The translations under genes were made by a program, and so were the position numbers. A stretch of 7,623 nt of DNA, from positions 1 through 7,623 of the forward strand of contig JAAXHF010000738.1 of the NCBI GenBank assembly GCA_012271025.1. Reading direction: 5' to 3'. Below, piece after piece: positions 1 through 6,220 of the stretch. The notes below the pieces were generated by a model. That model did no database searches. It had not been told where the DNA came from and saw nothing but the letters and a program-made list of their open reading frames with translations. Positions within the stretch are counted from its first letter, which is position 1. Every line of letters begins with the position of its first letter. The DNA comes from Deltaproteobacteria bacterium (GTDB lineage Bacteria > Desulfobacterota_B > Binatia > Bin18).

Positions 1-311
1 AGGGCAAACTCCTGGGCGATCATGCCGCCCATGGAGATACCGAAGATATGCGCCTGCTCGATGTCCAGGCCGTCGAGCAGCCCGGCCGTGTCGTCGGCAA
101 ACATCGCCATCGAGTACGGCTCATCCGGCTTGTCACTCTGACCCACACCCCGGTTGTCAAAGGCAATGGTGCGAAAGGATTGGGCAAAGGCCGGGATGTT
201 CCAGTGCCAGCCAATAGAGCTGACGGTAAAGCCCATGATCAGCAGCAGCGGCTCGCCGCTGCCGTGTTCTTCGTAATACAGCGAAACCCCGTTGGACTGG
301 AGATGCGGCAT
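1..311 (-). CDS. alpha/beta hydrolase, N-terminal part (cut by window edge)
   Basis: The minus strand reads open from ATG 311 to the window edge, giving the first 103 residues of a protein normally about 260-290 long. It starts MPHLQSNGVSLYYEEHGSGE, the usual first strands of the fold, followed by PLLLIMGF (oxyanion-hole region), FDNRGVGQSDKP (strand 4 and turn typical of the 3-oxoadipate enol-lactonase/haloperoxidase-like branch) and the nucleophile elbow GISMGG with Ser93. The acid and His of the triad lie outside the window. It is the third gene of a minus-strand operon, starting 14 nt after the preceding stop. Its AAGGAG Shine-Dalgarno overlaps that gene's TAA, suggesting translational coupling. 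The fold is secure. The substrate cannot be told: esterase, lactonase, haloalkane-type or C-C hydrolase are all possible. Confidence 0.88.
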   Translation of the reverse strand, partial: MPHLQSNGVSLYYEEHGSGEPLLLIMGFTVSSIGWHWNIPAFAQSFRTIAFDNRGVGQSDKPDEPYSMAMFADDTAGLLDGLDIEQAHIFGISMGGMIAQEFA

Positions 312-325
312 GGTTCAGGCACTCC

Positions 326-595
326 TTACAGATAGTGAATAAAATTCTTCATCGCCGACAGCAGGGCTTCGAGGTCGGCGTACTCCTGGAGTTCGTCGTA
401 CAGGAAATAGTACTGGCTGCGGACCTCGGCCTCGTCCTGCTCGTCCTCGTCCACCGACACCGCAGCCTCAAACTCCTTGAGCATGGCCTGGGTCTGGAGT
501 TTGGTCTCAACCGGAATCGTGTCGTCGGTCGCAATCAACAGCCGCGTCTGATGGATCAGGCGGCCAACGATATAGGCATCGCTATGTTCGGCCAT
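326..595 (-). CDS. acidic 89-residue hypothetical protein
   Basis: I do not recognise this family. The protein is small, soluble and acidic, with no signal peptide, membrane segment or Cys motif. Residues 1-45 look helical (GRLIHQTRLLIATDD, then TKLQTQAMLKEFEAA). Residues 48-57 are an acidic patch (SVDEDEQDEAEV), and residues 60-89 form another probable helix rich in aromatic residues (QYYFLYDELQEYADLEALL) ending in NFIHYL. A GTG six bases upstream (601) is also in frame, but a GAGG five bases before ATG 595 favours the ATG. It sits 15 nt after the TPR gene and 14 nt before the hydrolase gene, so the three are very probably co-transcribed. Alternating helices and the TPR neighbour suggest a partner or adaptor role, which is inference only. 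Confidence 0.72.
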   Translation of the reverse strand: MAEHSDAYIVGRLIHQTRLLIATDDTIPVETKLQTQAMLKEFEAAVSVDEDEQDEAEVRSQYYFLYDELQEYADLEALLSAMKNFIHYL

Positions 596-600
596 ACGCA

Positions 601-604
601 CCTC
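601..604 (-). promoter_or_regulatory. Shine-Dalgarno GAGG that decides the start of the 89-residue gene
   Basis: On the minus strand GAGG is followed by five bases and then ATG 595. The alternative GTG at 601-599 overlaps the GAGG itself and so has no ribosome-binding site at a workable distance. This supports MAEHSDAY as the N-terminus. Confidence 0.5.
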
Positions 605-610
605 AGAGGT

Positions 611-961
611 CTACGAACCCTGGCCCAGCTTTTTCTCTTGCAGCTCCCGCTTCCAGTCCAGCACACGGGCCTTGGCGGCCTCGGCCTCAGCCTCAGGAAT
701 CAGACCCTTCTGCTGATAGAAGCGGGACAGAATGGTAAAACCCATGGCGTCATCCGGGGTCAGGGCGATCAGCCGTTTGGCCGTCTCAATCGCCTCGTCG
801 AGCAGGTCCTTATCGGCGTAGGCGTGGGCCAGATCGTGGACGGCGTCGACGTAATCGGGATCGATATCGAGGATGGCTTTATAGGCGGTAATCGCTTCGT
901 CCGCTTCGCCGTCGCACAGCAGGTCGTAGGCCTGATCGTACAGTTCTTCGATGGATGGCAT
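611..961 (-). CDS. small TPR-repeat protein
   Basis: The 116-residue protein consists almost entirely of tetratricopeptide helices. Repeat 1 covers about residues 5-35 (LYDQAYDLLCDGEADEAITAYKAIL, then DIDP). Repeat 2 is about 36-70 (VHDLAHAYADKDLLDEAIETAKRLI, then ALTP), and a third, poorer repeat is about 71-104 (ILSRFYQQKGLIPEAEAEAAKAR). The conserved pattern of small residues, the A at position 20 of each repeat and the closing D/P are visible. There is no signal peptide or membrane segment, so it is likely a cytoplasmic scaffold. ATG 961 has a strong GAGGAG eight bases upstream. It is the first gene of the minus-strand operon and is transcribed away from the LuxE/LuxC/aminotransferase genes. 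The binding partner may be the acidic 89-residue protein next door, but that is inference. Confidence 0.88.
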   Translation of the reverse strand: MPSIEELYDQAYDLLCDGEADEAITAYKAILDIDPDYVDAVHDLAHAYADKDLLDEAIETAKRLIALTPDDAMGFTILSRFYQQKGLIPEAEAEAAKARVLDWKRELQEKKLGQGS

Positions 962-965
962 GGCT

Positions 966-979
966 GGTTCTCCTCAACC
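966..979 (-). promoter_or_regulatory. Shine-Dalgarno of TPR gene shown in the loop of a small hairpin
   Basis: The minus-strand message reads GGTT-GAGGAG-AACC. A 4-bp stem presents the whole GAGGAG as a six-base loop, eight bases before ATG 961. The ribosome-binding site itself is convincing. The hairpin is short and could be chance. Confidence 0.4.
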
Positions 980-981
980 GA

Positions 982-1000
982 GGTGTAGCCTATTTACACC
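982..1000. promoter_or_regulatory. 19-bp inverted repeat between divergent operons (candidate operator)
   Basis: GGTGTA, seven bases (gcctatt), TACACC is a perfect 6-bp inverted repeat in the 68-nt gap between the TPR gene (start 961) and the LuxE-family gene (start 1030). Its size and symmetry fit the site of a dimeric helix-turn-helix regulator able to act on both operons. I found no convincing sigma-70 -35/-10 pair next to it on either strand, so the promoters themselves are not assigned. Confidence 0.3.
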
Positions 1001-1029
1001 ACACGGCCAAGCCCGGTACAGTTTCGGCT

Positions 1030-2112
1030 ATGGCTGACATTGCGGCAGACGTGCTCGGTTTTATTGCCGAGCCTGAGGGCAAGGATTTCAACGCGCTGGC
1101 GCTGGCCGTTTTTGCCCACCAGTTCGAGCACAGCGCGCCCTACCAACGCTTTTGCGCGGCCCGCGATGTCAGCCCGGCAAAACTCACCCACTGGCAGGAC
1201 ATCCCGGCCGTACCGACCGTGGCGTTCAAGGAGCTGGACCTCAGCTGTGGTCCGCCGCAGAAAATTTTTCGGACCAGCGGTACCACCCGCGGCCAGGACA
1301 AACGGGGCCGCCATCTGGTGCCCGACCTGGCGCTGTACCACGCCTCGGCCCTGGCCCATTTCGACCGCTGCGTGCTGCCCGACGCCAGACGGCTGCGGGT
1401 GCTGGCGCTGATTCCGTCTCCCGCCACCCGACCGGATTCCTCGCTGAGCCAGATGGCCGACTGGATTATCGCCGAACGGGGCGGGCCGGGCAGTCAGTTT
1501 TTTATCGACCACACCGGCATGCGGCTGGACGCCTTTGGGGCAGCCCTGGACCAGGCCCAGACCGAGGGCAGCCCGGTGTGTATCCTGGCCATCACCGCCG
1601 GCCTGGTCGCCTTTTTCGACTGGTGTGCCGCCCATCAGACCGCGTTCGAGCTGCCCGGCGGCAGTCGCGTCATGGACACCGGCGGAGACAAAGGCCAGGG
1701 CCGGGTTCTGTCCCGCAACGGATTTTTTCAATCGTGCTGGAAGTATCTGAAAATTGCCGGCTACTACTGCGTCAACGAGTACGGCATGACCGAGATGGCC
1801 TCGCAGTTCTATGACAATGTGTTAGACAGCCGGTTTTGGCGCAGCAACGAGCCGCGCTATAAAATCGGCCCGGCCTGGACCCGCACGCTGGTCGTCGACC
1901 CGGAGACCCTGCGCGAAGTCCCACCCGGTCAACCCGGCATTCTGCGCCACTTCGACCTGGCCAACTGTGGCTCGGTCATGGCGATCCAGACCGACGATGT
2001 CGGCTATCTGACCGGGGACGGATTTGAGATACGCGGCCGGGCGCCGGGCGCTGAGGCGCGTGGGTGTGCCCTGGCCTTGGACGAGTTTCTGGCCGCCGCA
2101 CAGAACTCGTGA
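1030..2112 (+). CDS. LuxE/PaaK-family acyl-protein synthetase (carboxylate-activating ligase)
   Basis: The 360-residue protein is close to the usual LuxE length. It has the adenylate-forming signature SGTTRGQDKRGRH (residues 83-95), MDTGGDKGQGR (215-225), NEYGMTEMASQFYD (249-262) and TGDGFEIRGR (328-337). The C-terminus is RGCALALDEFL, with Cys346 fifteenth from the end. That is where I recall the acyl-accepting Cys of Vibrio LuxE. By family, it adenylates a carboxylic acid with ATP, takes the acyl group as a thioester on this Cys and hands it to LuxC. ATG 1030 is chosen because the protein then begins like other LuxE proteins. The upstream in-frame ATG at 955 would run through the divergent promoter region and overlap the TPR gene start. 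No strong Shine-Dalgarno is visible. It is the first gene of a plus-strand operon. The acid substrate is unknown and need not be a long-chain fatty acid. Confidence 0.92.
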   Translation: MADIAADVLGFIAEPEGKDFNALALAVFAHQFEHSAPYQRFCAARDVSPAKLTHWQDIPAVPTVAFKELDLSCGPPQKIFRTSGTTRGQDKRGRHLVPDLALYHASALAHFDRCVLPDARRLRVLALIPSPATRPDSSLSQMADWIIAERGGPGSQFFIDHTGMRLDAFGAALDQAQTEGSPVCILAITAGLVAFFDWCAAHQTAFELPGGSRVMDTGGDKGQGRVLSRNGFFQSCWKYLKIAGYYCVNEYGMTEMASQFYDNVLDSRFWRSNEPRYKIGPAWTRTLVVDPETLREVPPGQPGILRHFDLANCGSVMAIQTDDVGYLTGDGFEIRGRAPGAEARGCALALDEFLAAAQNS

Positions 2113-2142
2113 CACGACGCCGACGCGGCGCTCGCCTCTGAC

Positions 2143-3435
2143 ATGTCCGCCCTCACGCCCGACTCCCTGCGCACGATCATCGACGACCTGCTCGCCGCCC
2201 GGGAACGTACCCTTGCCCGTCGTCCGGTCCAGGACATCGTGGCCAGCATCGGCACCGTTGTGGACCGGTTTCTGGACCCGAACTCAGACGAGCGCCGACA
2301 GGCCGAGGCGGTTCTGCCGGATGAGAGCGGGCTCTCACCGGAGATGGTCCGGCATGGCCTGCCGCTTATCTTCCGGGAGTATCAGGCCGAGCGCCTGAAC
2401 GGTCTGTTGCGCGCCGAACTCGGTGCCAGCGCCGTGCTTGACCGGTTTACCAACGGTCTCCGAGCCCAGGGGCCGCGTCTGACGGTCCACGTCCTGGCCG
2501 GCAACCTGCCCGGCGCGGGCCTGGACGACATCATTTTTTCACTTCTGGTGAAATCGGCAACGCTGGTCAAAACCGCCTCGGCGGGCGCCAGCCTGCCACG
2601 CCTGTTCGCCCACAGTCTGCGTCGGCACGACCCCGAGCTGGGCGCCTGTCTGGCCCTGCTCAACTGGCCGGGCGGCACGCGGGAGCTTGAGGATATCGCG
2701 TTTGCCGAGGCCGGGCTGGTCGTAGCCTCGGGTTCGGACGCGACTCTGGACGCGATTCGCCCCCACGTTCGGGGGCGCTTCATCGGCTACGGCCACAAGC
2801 TGAGCTTCAGCCTGATCACCCACGAGGCGCTCGACCAAGCCCAGGCGTCGGCCGAGCGGGTCGCCTACGACGTGGTGCTGTTCGATCAGGGCGGCTGCCT
2901 GTCTCCCCAGCTGGTGTATGTCGAAGACCACGGCGCGGTCCCACCAGCGGAGTTTGCCGCGCTGTTGGCAGACGCGCTGGCTGTCTGGCAGACCCGCCTG
3001 CCTCGGGGCCGGATCAGCTTGGCGGTCAGCAGCCAGATCCGGCGGATGCGGGACGAGGCCGAATGGCAGGCTCTGGCCGGAAAAGACGTTGTTCTTCACG
3101 CCAGCCCGCAGGGAACCGAGTGGACGGTGATCTATGAGGCCGACCCGAGCTTTGTGGCCTCACCCCTGTACCGCACGGTCCGGGTCAAACCGCTCGCCGA
3201 CCTCGGGCGGCTCGACGGGCTGCTCAAACCCTGGCGGCCGTATCTCGAAGCGGTCGGAACGGTTGTGCCGGCTGACGACCGGCGTCGTCAGAGCCTGCTC
3301 GAAGCCCTGACCGGCAGCGGGCTGAGCCGCATCTGTCCGGCCGGCACAATGCAGACGCCTTCGCTCGGCTGGCGGCACGGCGGCCGGCCGCGGCTGGCCG
3401 ATTTTGTGAGCTGGGCGGCGGTCGATGCGGGCTGA
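2143..3435 (+). CDS. LuxC-family acyl-CoA/acyl-protein reductase
   Basis: The 430-residue protein is a cytosolic member of the aldehyde-dehydrogenase fold group. The nucleotide-binding part carries VLAGNLPGAGLDDIIFSLLV followed by KSATLVKT (about residues 117-144), a strong LuxC family signature. VASGSD (194-199) and GYGHKLSFSL (215-224) follow. The catalytic nucleophile is most likely Cys252 in FDQGGCLSPQ, the position of the acyl-accepting Cys in this family. The expected reaction is acyl-S-LuxE (or acyl-CoA) plus NAD(P)H to an aldehyde. It starts 30 nt after the LuxE-family stop, with no clear Shine-Dalgarno, and ends 50 nt before the aminotransferase. At 430 residues it is somewhat shorter than luminescent LuxC proteins (about 480). 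No luxA, luxB or luxD gene lies beside it, so a role in luminescence is unlikely. The function as an aldehyde-forming reductase is well supported; the substrate is not. Confidence 0.92.
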   Translation: MSALTPDSLRTIIDDLLAARERTLARRPVQDIVASIGTVVDRFLDPNSDERRQAEAVLPDESGLSPEMVRHGLPLIFREYQAERLNGLLRAELGASAVLDRFTNGLRAQGPRLTVHVLAGNLPGAGLDDIIFSLLVKSATLVKTASAGASLPRLFAHSLRRHDPELGACLALLNWPGGTRELEDIAFAEAGLVVASGSDATLDAIRPHVRGRFIGYGHKLSFSLITHEALDQAQASAERVAYDVVLFDQGGCLSPQLVYVEDHGAVPPAEFAALLADALAVWQTRLPRGRISLAVSSQIRRMRDEAEWQALAGKDVVLHASPQGTEWTVIYEADPSFVASPLYRTVRVKPLADLGRLDGLLKPWRPYLEAVGTVVPADDRRRQSLLEALTGSGLSRICPAGTMQTPSLGWRHGGRPRLADFVSWAAVDAG

Positions 3436-3485
3436 GGCAGACGCCCCTTTGCCCACGGCATATGTCTGACGTATGCTCTGCTCCC

Positions 3486-4685
3486 ATGAGCAGCCTGCGC
3501 GACGATTTTCTGCGTTTTGTGTGTCAAACCTCGCCCGAACCCATGGGCATCGAGGTTGCTGCGGCCAGCGGCTGCGTGGTGCTTGACACCAGCGGCCGCG
3601 AGTATCTGGACCTGTTGTCCGGCATCGGCGTGGCCAGTATCGGCCATGCCCATCCGGCCGTGATCCGCGCCGTTCAAGACCAGGCCGCCCGCTATCTGCA
3701 CACCATGGTCTATGGAGAATACATCCAGGAACCCCAGGTCCGGCTGGCGCGGCGCTTGGCTGAGATGACGCCCGACCCGCTGTCGGTCACCTATTTCACC
3801 AACAGCGGGACCGAAGCGGTGGAAGGCGCGCTCAAAACCGCCCGCAAATTCACCGGCCGGTCGCATCTGGTCAGTTTTGTGGGCAGTTTCCACGGCGATA
3901 CCCTGGGTTCGGTCTCGGTCGGCGGCAATCCCACCTACCGCACTCCGTTTGAACCGCTGCTGCCAGGGGTGACGTTTTTGCCGTTCAACGACAGCGCTGC
4001 GCTCGACGCCATCGACGACAGCGTCGCTGCGGTCATTATCGAGCCGATTCAGGGCGAGGGCGGAGTACGGATTCCCGATGCCGCGTTTCTGCCGGCCCTG
4101 CGTCGGCGCTGTTCCGAGGTCGGCGCGGTACTGATCTTTGACGAGGTCATCACCGGTTTCGGGCGGACGGGAGCAGTCTTTGCCGCCGAACACTGGGGGG
4201 TCGTGCCCGATATCCTGGTGCTGGCCAAGGCGCTGGGCGGCGGCATGCCGCTCGGCGCATTCGTGAGCACACCGGACATCCTGCAAACCCTGTCGGTTGA
4301 TCCGCCCCTGGCCCATGTGACGACGTTCGGCGGGCATCCGGTGTGCTGTGCGGCCGGGCTGGCGGCCCTGGATGTCATGTTTGCCGAGCGGCTTCCCCAG
4401 CACGCCGAGGAAAAGGGCGGCGAGTTCATGACCGAACTGCGCGCCCTGGTCGGTCGCGGCGGACTGACCGGAGTCCGGGGCCGGGGCCTGCTGATCGGAC
4501 TGGACTTCAGCGCTCCTGCGGCAACCCAGGCTTTTGTCAGCCGGTGTTTGCGCAACGGCCTGGTGCTGGGCTGGACGCTGCACGAAGATACGGTCGTACG
4601 CCTGGCCCCGCCCCTGGTCATCTCGTCGGCCGAGATCGACCGGGCGGTGGCGATCATGGGCACAGCGCTCGGCCACGAGTCATGA
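3486..4685 (+). CDS. class III PLP-dependent aminotransferase
   Basis: The protein has 399 residues from ATG 3486. An in-frame ATG at 3462 would add eight residues, but MSSLRDDFLRF matches how I recall relatives starting, and neither site has a good Shine-Dalgarno. Fold-type I class III features are clear: SGIGVASIGHAHP (45-57), NSGTEAVEGALK (106-117, phosphate binding), SFHGDTLGS (134-142), EPIQGEGG (186-193), DEVITGFGRTG (219-229, Asp219 contacts the PLP nitrogen), LAKALGGGMPLGAF (246-259, Lys248 forms the Schiff base) and TTFGGHPVCCAA (279-290). The C-terminal part has VRLAPPLVIS. Relatives are annotated loosely as acetylornithine, ornithine or 4-aminobutyrate transaminases. Class III enzymes act on distal amines and aldehydes, which fits the aldehyde expected from the LuxE/LuxC pair upstream. 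The direction aldehyde to amine is inference. The gene ends five bases before the stop of the convergent PPOX gene. Confidence 0.93.
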   Translation: MSSLRDDFLRFVCQTSPEPMGIEVAAASGCVVLDTSGREYLDLLSGIGVASIGHAHPAVIRAVQDQAARYLHTMVYGEYIQEPQVRLARRLAEMTPDPLSVTYFTNSGTEAVEGALKTARKFTGRSHLVSFVGSFHGDTLGSVSVGGNPTYRTPFEPLLPGVTFLPFNDSAALDAIDDSVAAVIIEPIQGEGGVRIPDAAFLPALRRRCSEVGAVLIFDEVITGFGRTGAVFAAEHWGVVPDILVLAKALGGGMPLGAFVSTPDILQTLSVDPPLAHVTTFGGHPVCCAAGLAALDVMFAERLPQHAEEKGGEFMTELRALVGRGGLTGVRGRGLLIGLDFSAPAATQAFVSRCLRNGLVLGWTLHEDTVVRLAPPLVISSAEIDRAVAIMGTALGHES

Positions 4686-4696
4686 TCCGGTCATGA
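4680..4696. repeat. symmetrical TCATGA pair spanning two convergent stop codons
   Basis: TCATGA, five bases (tccgg), TCATGA. Because TCATGA is its own reverse complement, the arrangement is both a direct and an inverted repeat. It contains the TGA of the plus-strand aminotransferase (4683-4685) and the TGA of the minus-strand PPOX gene (4693-4691). A 6-bp hairpin could form on either transcript, but there is no U-tract, so I do not call it a terminator. Confidence 0.4.
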
Positions 4697-5131
4697 GTGA
4701 ATCTTGCCCCAGGCGTTCACCTTGGTGGGAGTGATGCGCACCATGGCGTTGTGGCCAAAACGCAGCTCCATCGCCCGGTACTGCGGATAGCGCTCACGCA
4801 GCAGGGCCAGCGCCCGGTCATACTCGGCCCGCTCCTCGACCAGGGCGGTCGTGCCGCGCACCATCACATACGCCAGCCGGCTCCAGTCATCGGCATAATC
4901 GTCAATGACCAGCGCGGCCTGCGGATTCTCCAACATATTCTGGATCCGCTTGAGCGGTTTCCCGGTCTGGCGCTTGGGCTTTTGATCGACCACAAAGTAG
5001 AAGTGTCGGCCGTCATACGCATAACAGAACGGGATGACGTGGGGCTCGCCGTCCTGACCTGCGGTTGCCAGCCGGGCCACCTGGTGGGCGTCAATAAAGC
5101 GCCGCACGGGTTCTGCAATCAGCTCGGGCAT
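4691..5131 (-). CDS. PPOX-class split-barrel protein, Rv0121-like (probable F420/flavin-dependent)
   Basis: The 146-residue protein matches the pyridoxamine 5'-phosphate oxidase-like flavin/F420-binding split barrel. Key stretches are ARLATAGQDGEPHVIPFCYA (19-38), HFYFVVDQKPKR (43-54, substrate/cofactor-contact strand), KRIQNMLENPQAALVIDDY (61-79), DDWSRLAYVMVRGTTALVEE (81-100) and the C-terminal RITPTKVNAWGK. The KPKR and DDWSRL pair is characteristic of the group I know as TIGR03668 (Rv0121 family), described as probable F420-dependent enzymes. ATG 5131 lies four bases after the stop of the upstream RNase Z-like gene, so the two are probably translationally coupled. No strong Shine-Dalgarno is seen. 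An upstream extension to 5197 would overlap that gene and is not preferred. Cofactor (F420, FMN or heme) and substrate are unproved. Confidence 0.88.
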   Translation of the reverse strand: MPELIAEPVRRFIDAHQVARLATAGQDGEPHVIPFCYAYDGRHFYFVVDQKPKRQTGKPLKRIQNMLENPQAALVIDDYADDWSRLAYVMVRGTTALVEERAEYDRALALLRERYPQYRAMELRFGHNAMVRITPTKVNAWGKIHS

Positions 5132-5135
5132 GGCG

Positions 5136-6203
5136 CTAGACCGTCGCGGGGCTCGGGTTGAGAACTGCGGACTGCACGGACGGGGCTCGGTCATCACCGC
5201 CCCCCTGACGCCCCTCGAACGTCTCTCGGGCTTCCCGGTACAAGACCTCGGCCTGACCCGAGTAGCGGGGCGAAAAGTGAAAGACGACCAGTTTCTTGAC
5301 CTGGGCCGCCCGTCCCAGCAGACCGGCCTGGTGCGCAGTCAGATGATAGCGCCGAGTCGCCTGCTCGTGGTCGGCGTGCACAAAGGGCGACTCACAGAAC
5401 AACACATCCGCCCGGTGGGCCAGGCCGGCAATACGGGCGGCATTGTCCGCGCTGTAGAGCGTATCAACCACATAGGCGATTTTGTGTCCCGGAGTCTGTT
5501 TGACCAGCCGCTCGCGCAGCTCTCCGAGCACGAAGGTCCGTTCATGCCGACGCCCGTCCTGCCGCCACTCGGCCCGAATACAAAAATCGTCCGGCCGCTC
5601 AGCCCGCACTGCACGTTTCAGCTCGGACAGCCACGGCCCGGGACCGAGCCCGAGTTCGGCCAAGACTGCGGTATCCACATTCAGGTGCGTTTCTTCCTCC
5701 AGGGCAAAGGCCAGACAGTCAATCCGGTGGTCAAGATGCACGGTCCGCACGCAAAATCCAGCCTCCTCGACCAGTGTCCCGGTAAACGGCAGGGAAGCCA
5801 GCGGCTGGGGTCTGAAGCCGGTCGCAGCCTCAAAGCGCGCCCGTTGCATGGTCTGGCGACCGACCTCGGTCACCTCCAGGCCAAAACCGTATCCGTCAAC
5901 CAGGTTCCAGGTATAGCCCTGCAGTTTCCCGGCCACGCACGCCAGCAGGCCCGGTGGTCCAAACAGCCGGAGAGTCCTGTGCTGGGATAAAAACGCCCGC
6001 AGCAGACGGTCAAAGCCAATGAAGTGGTCCATGTGGCAGTGGGAGACAAACACATGGCTCAGCCGCAGCATGTCGGTAATCGACAGGTCGTCATTGTGGC
6101 CCAGGTCACACACCACTGCCCGGCCCTGCCAGGGCAGGCGGATATACAGGCCGGGGTCGCCAAACGGCCCGTTCACCAGACGTGCGGAAACGGCGGAGTT
6201 CAT
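5136..6203 (-). CDS. metallo-beta-lactamase-fold hydrolase, RNase Z-like
   Basis: The 355-residue protein has the core zinc motif VSHCHMDH (His55, His57, Asp59, His60). Later metal-ligand candidates are His156 or His159 in TVHLDH, Asp247 in AYVVDTLY and His309 in FHFSPRY. The segment YHLTAHQAGLLG (286-297) followed by LVVFHFSPRY (305-314) is a strong signature of the RNase Z/ElaC branch. By family it would be a tRNA 3'-processing endonuclease or a related phosphodiesterase. It differs from textbook RNase Z in SHCHMDH rather than SHLHGDH and in VVDT replacing the usual GDT, so a paralogue with another substrate is possible. A tail of about 25 residues (from about 331) is Gly/Ser/Pro-rich and probably disordered. 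ATG 6203 is preferred to an in-frame TTG at 6212, though neither has a good Shine-Dalgarno. The PPOX gene follows four bases after its stop. Confidence 0.87.
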   Translation of the reverse strand: MNSAVSARLVNGPFGDPGLYIRLPWQGRAVVCDLGHNDDLSITDMLRLSHVFVSHCHMDHFIGFDRLLRAFLSQHRTLRLFGPPGLLACVAGKLQGYTWNLVDGYGFGLEVTEVGRQTMQRARFEAATGFRPQPLASLPFTGTLVEEAGFCVRTVHLDHRIDCLAFALEEETHLNVDTAVLAELGLGPGPWLSELKRAVRAERPDDFCIRAEWRQDGRRHERTFVLGELRERLVKQTPGHKIAYVVDTLYSADNAARIAGLAHRADVLFCESPFVHADHEQATRRYHLTAHQAGLLGRAAQVKKLVVFHFSPRYSGQAEVLYREARETFEGRQGGGDDRAPSVQSAVLNPSPATV

Positions 6204-6220
6204 AGCTGGCAAGCATTATC

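Noticed and set aside
1..311. Alpha/beta hydrolase as a LuxD-like acyltransferase for the LuxE/LuxC pair
   Set aside because: It is on the opposite strand in another operon, and its visible part resembles enol-lactonase/haloperoxidase-type hydrolases, not LuxD.
955..1029. N-terminal extension of the LuxE-family gene to ATG 955
   Set aside because: It would overlap the start of the TPR gene and run through the operator-like palindrome, and LuxE proteins normally begin near MADIAADVLGF.
3288..4676. Long minus-strand open frame (462 codons) opposite the LuxC end and the aminotransferase
   Set aside because: It has no recognisable motifs, is rich in Arg, Gln and Gly in the manner of antisense GC-rich frames, and lies opposite genes with intact catalytic motifs.
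1030..4685. Bioluminescence operon
   Set aside because: No luciferase subunit genes are present, and LuxC and LuxE relatives occur widely in non-luminous bacteria.
5130..5990. Plus-strand open frame of 286 codons opposite the RNase Z-like gene
   Set aside because: It is a shadow frame. The minus strand carries clear zinc-binding and HFSPRY motifs, and this frame has no family features.
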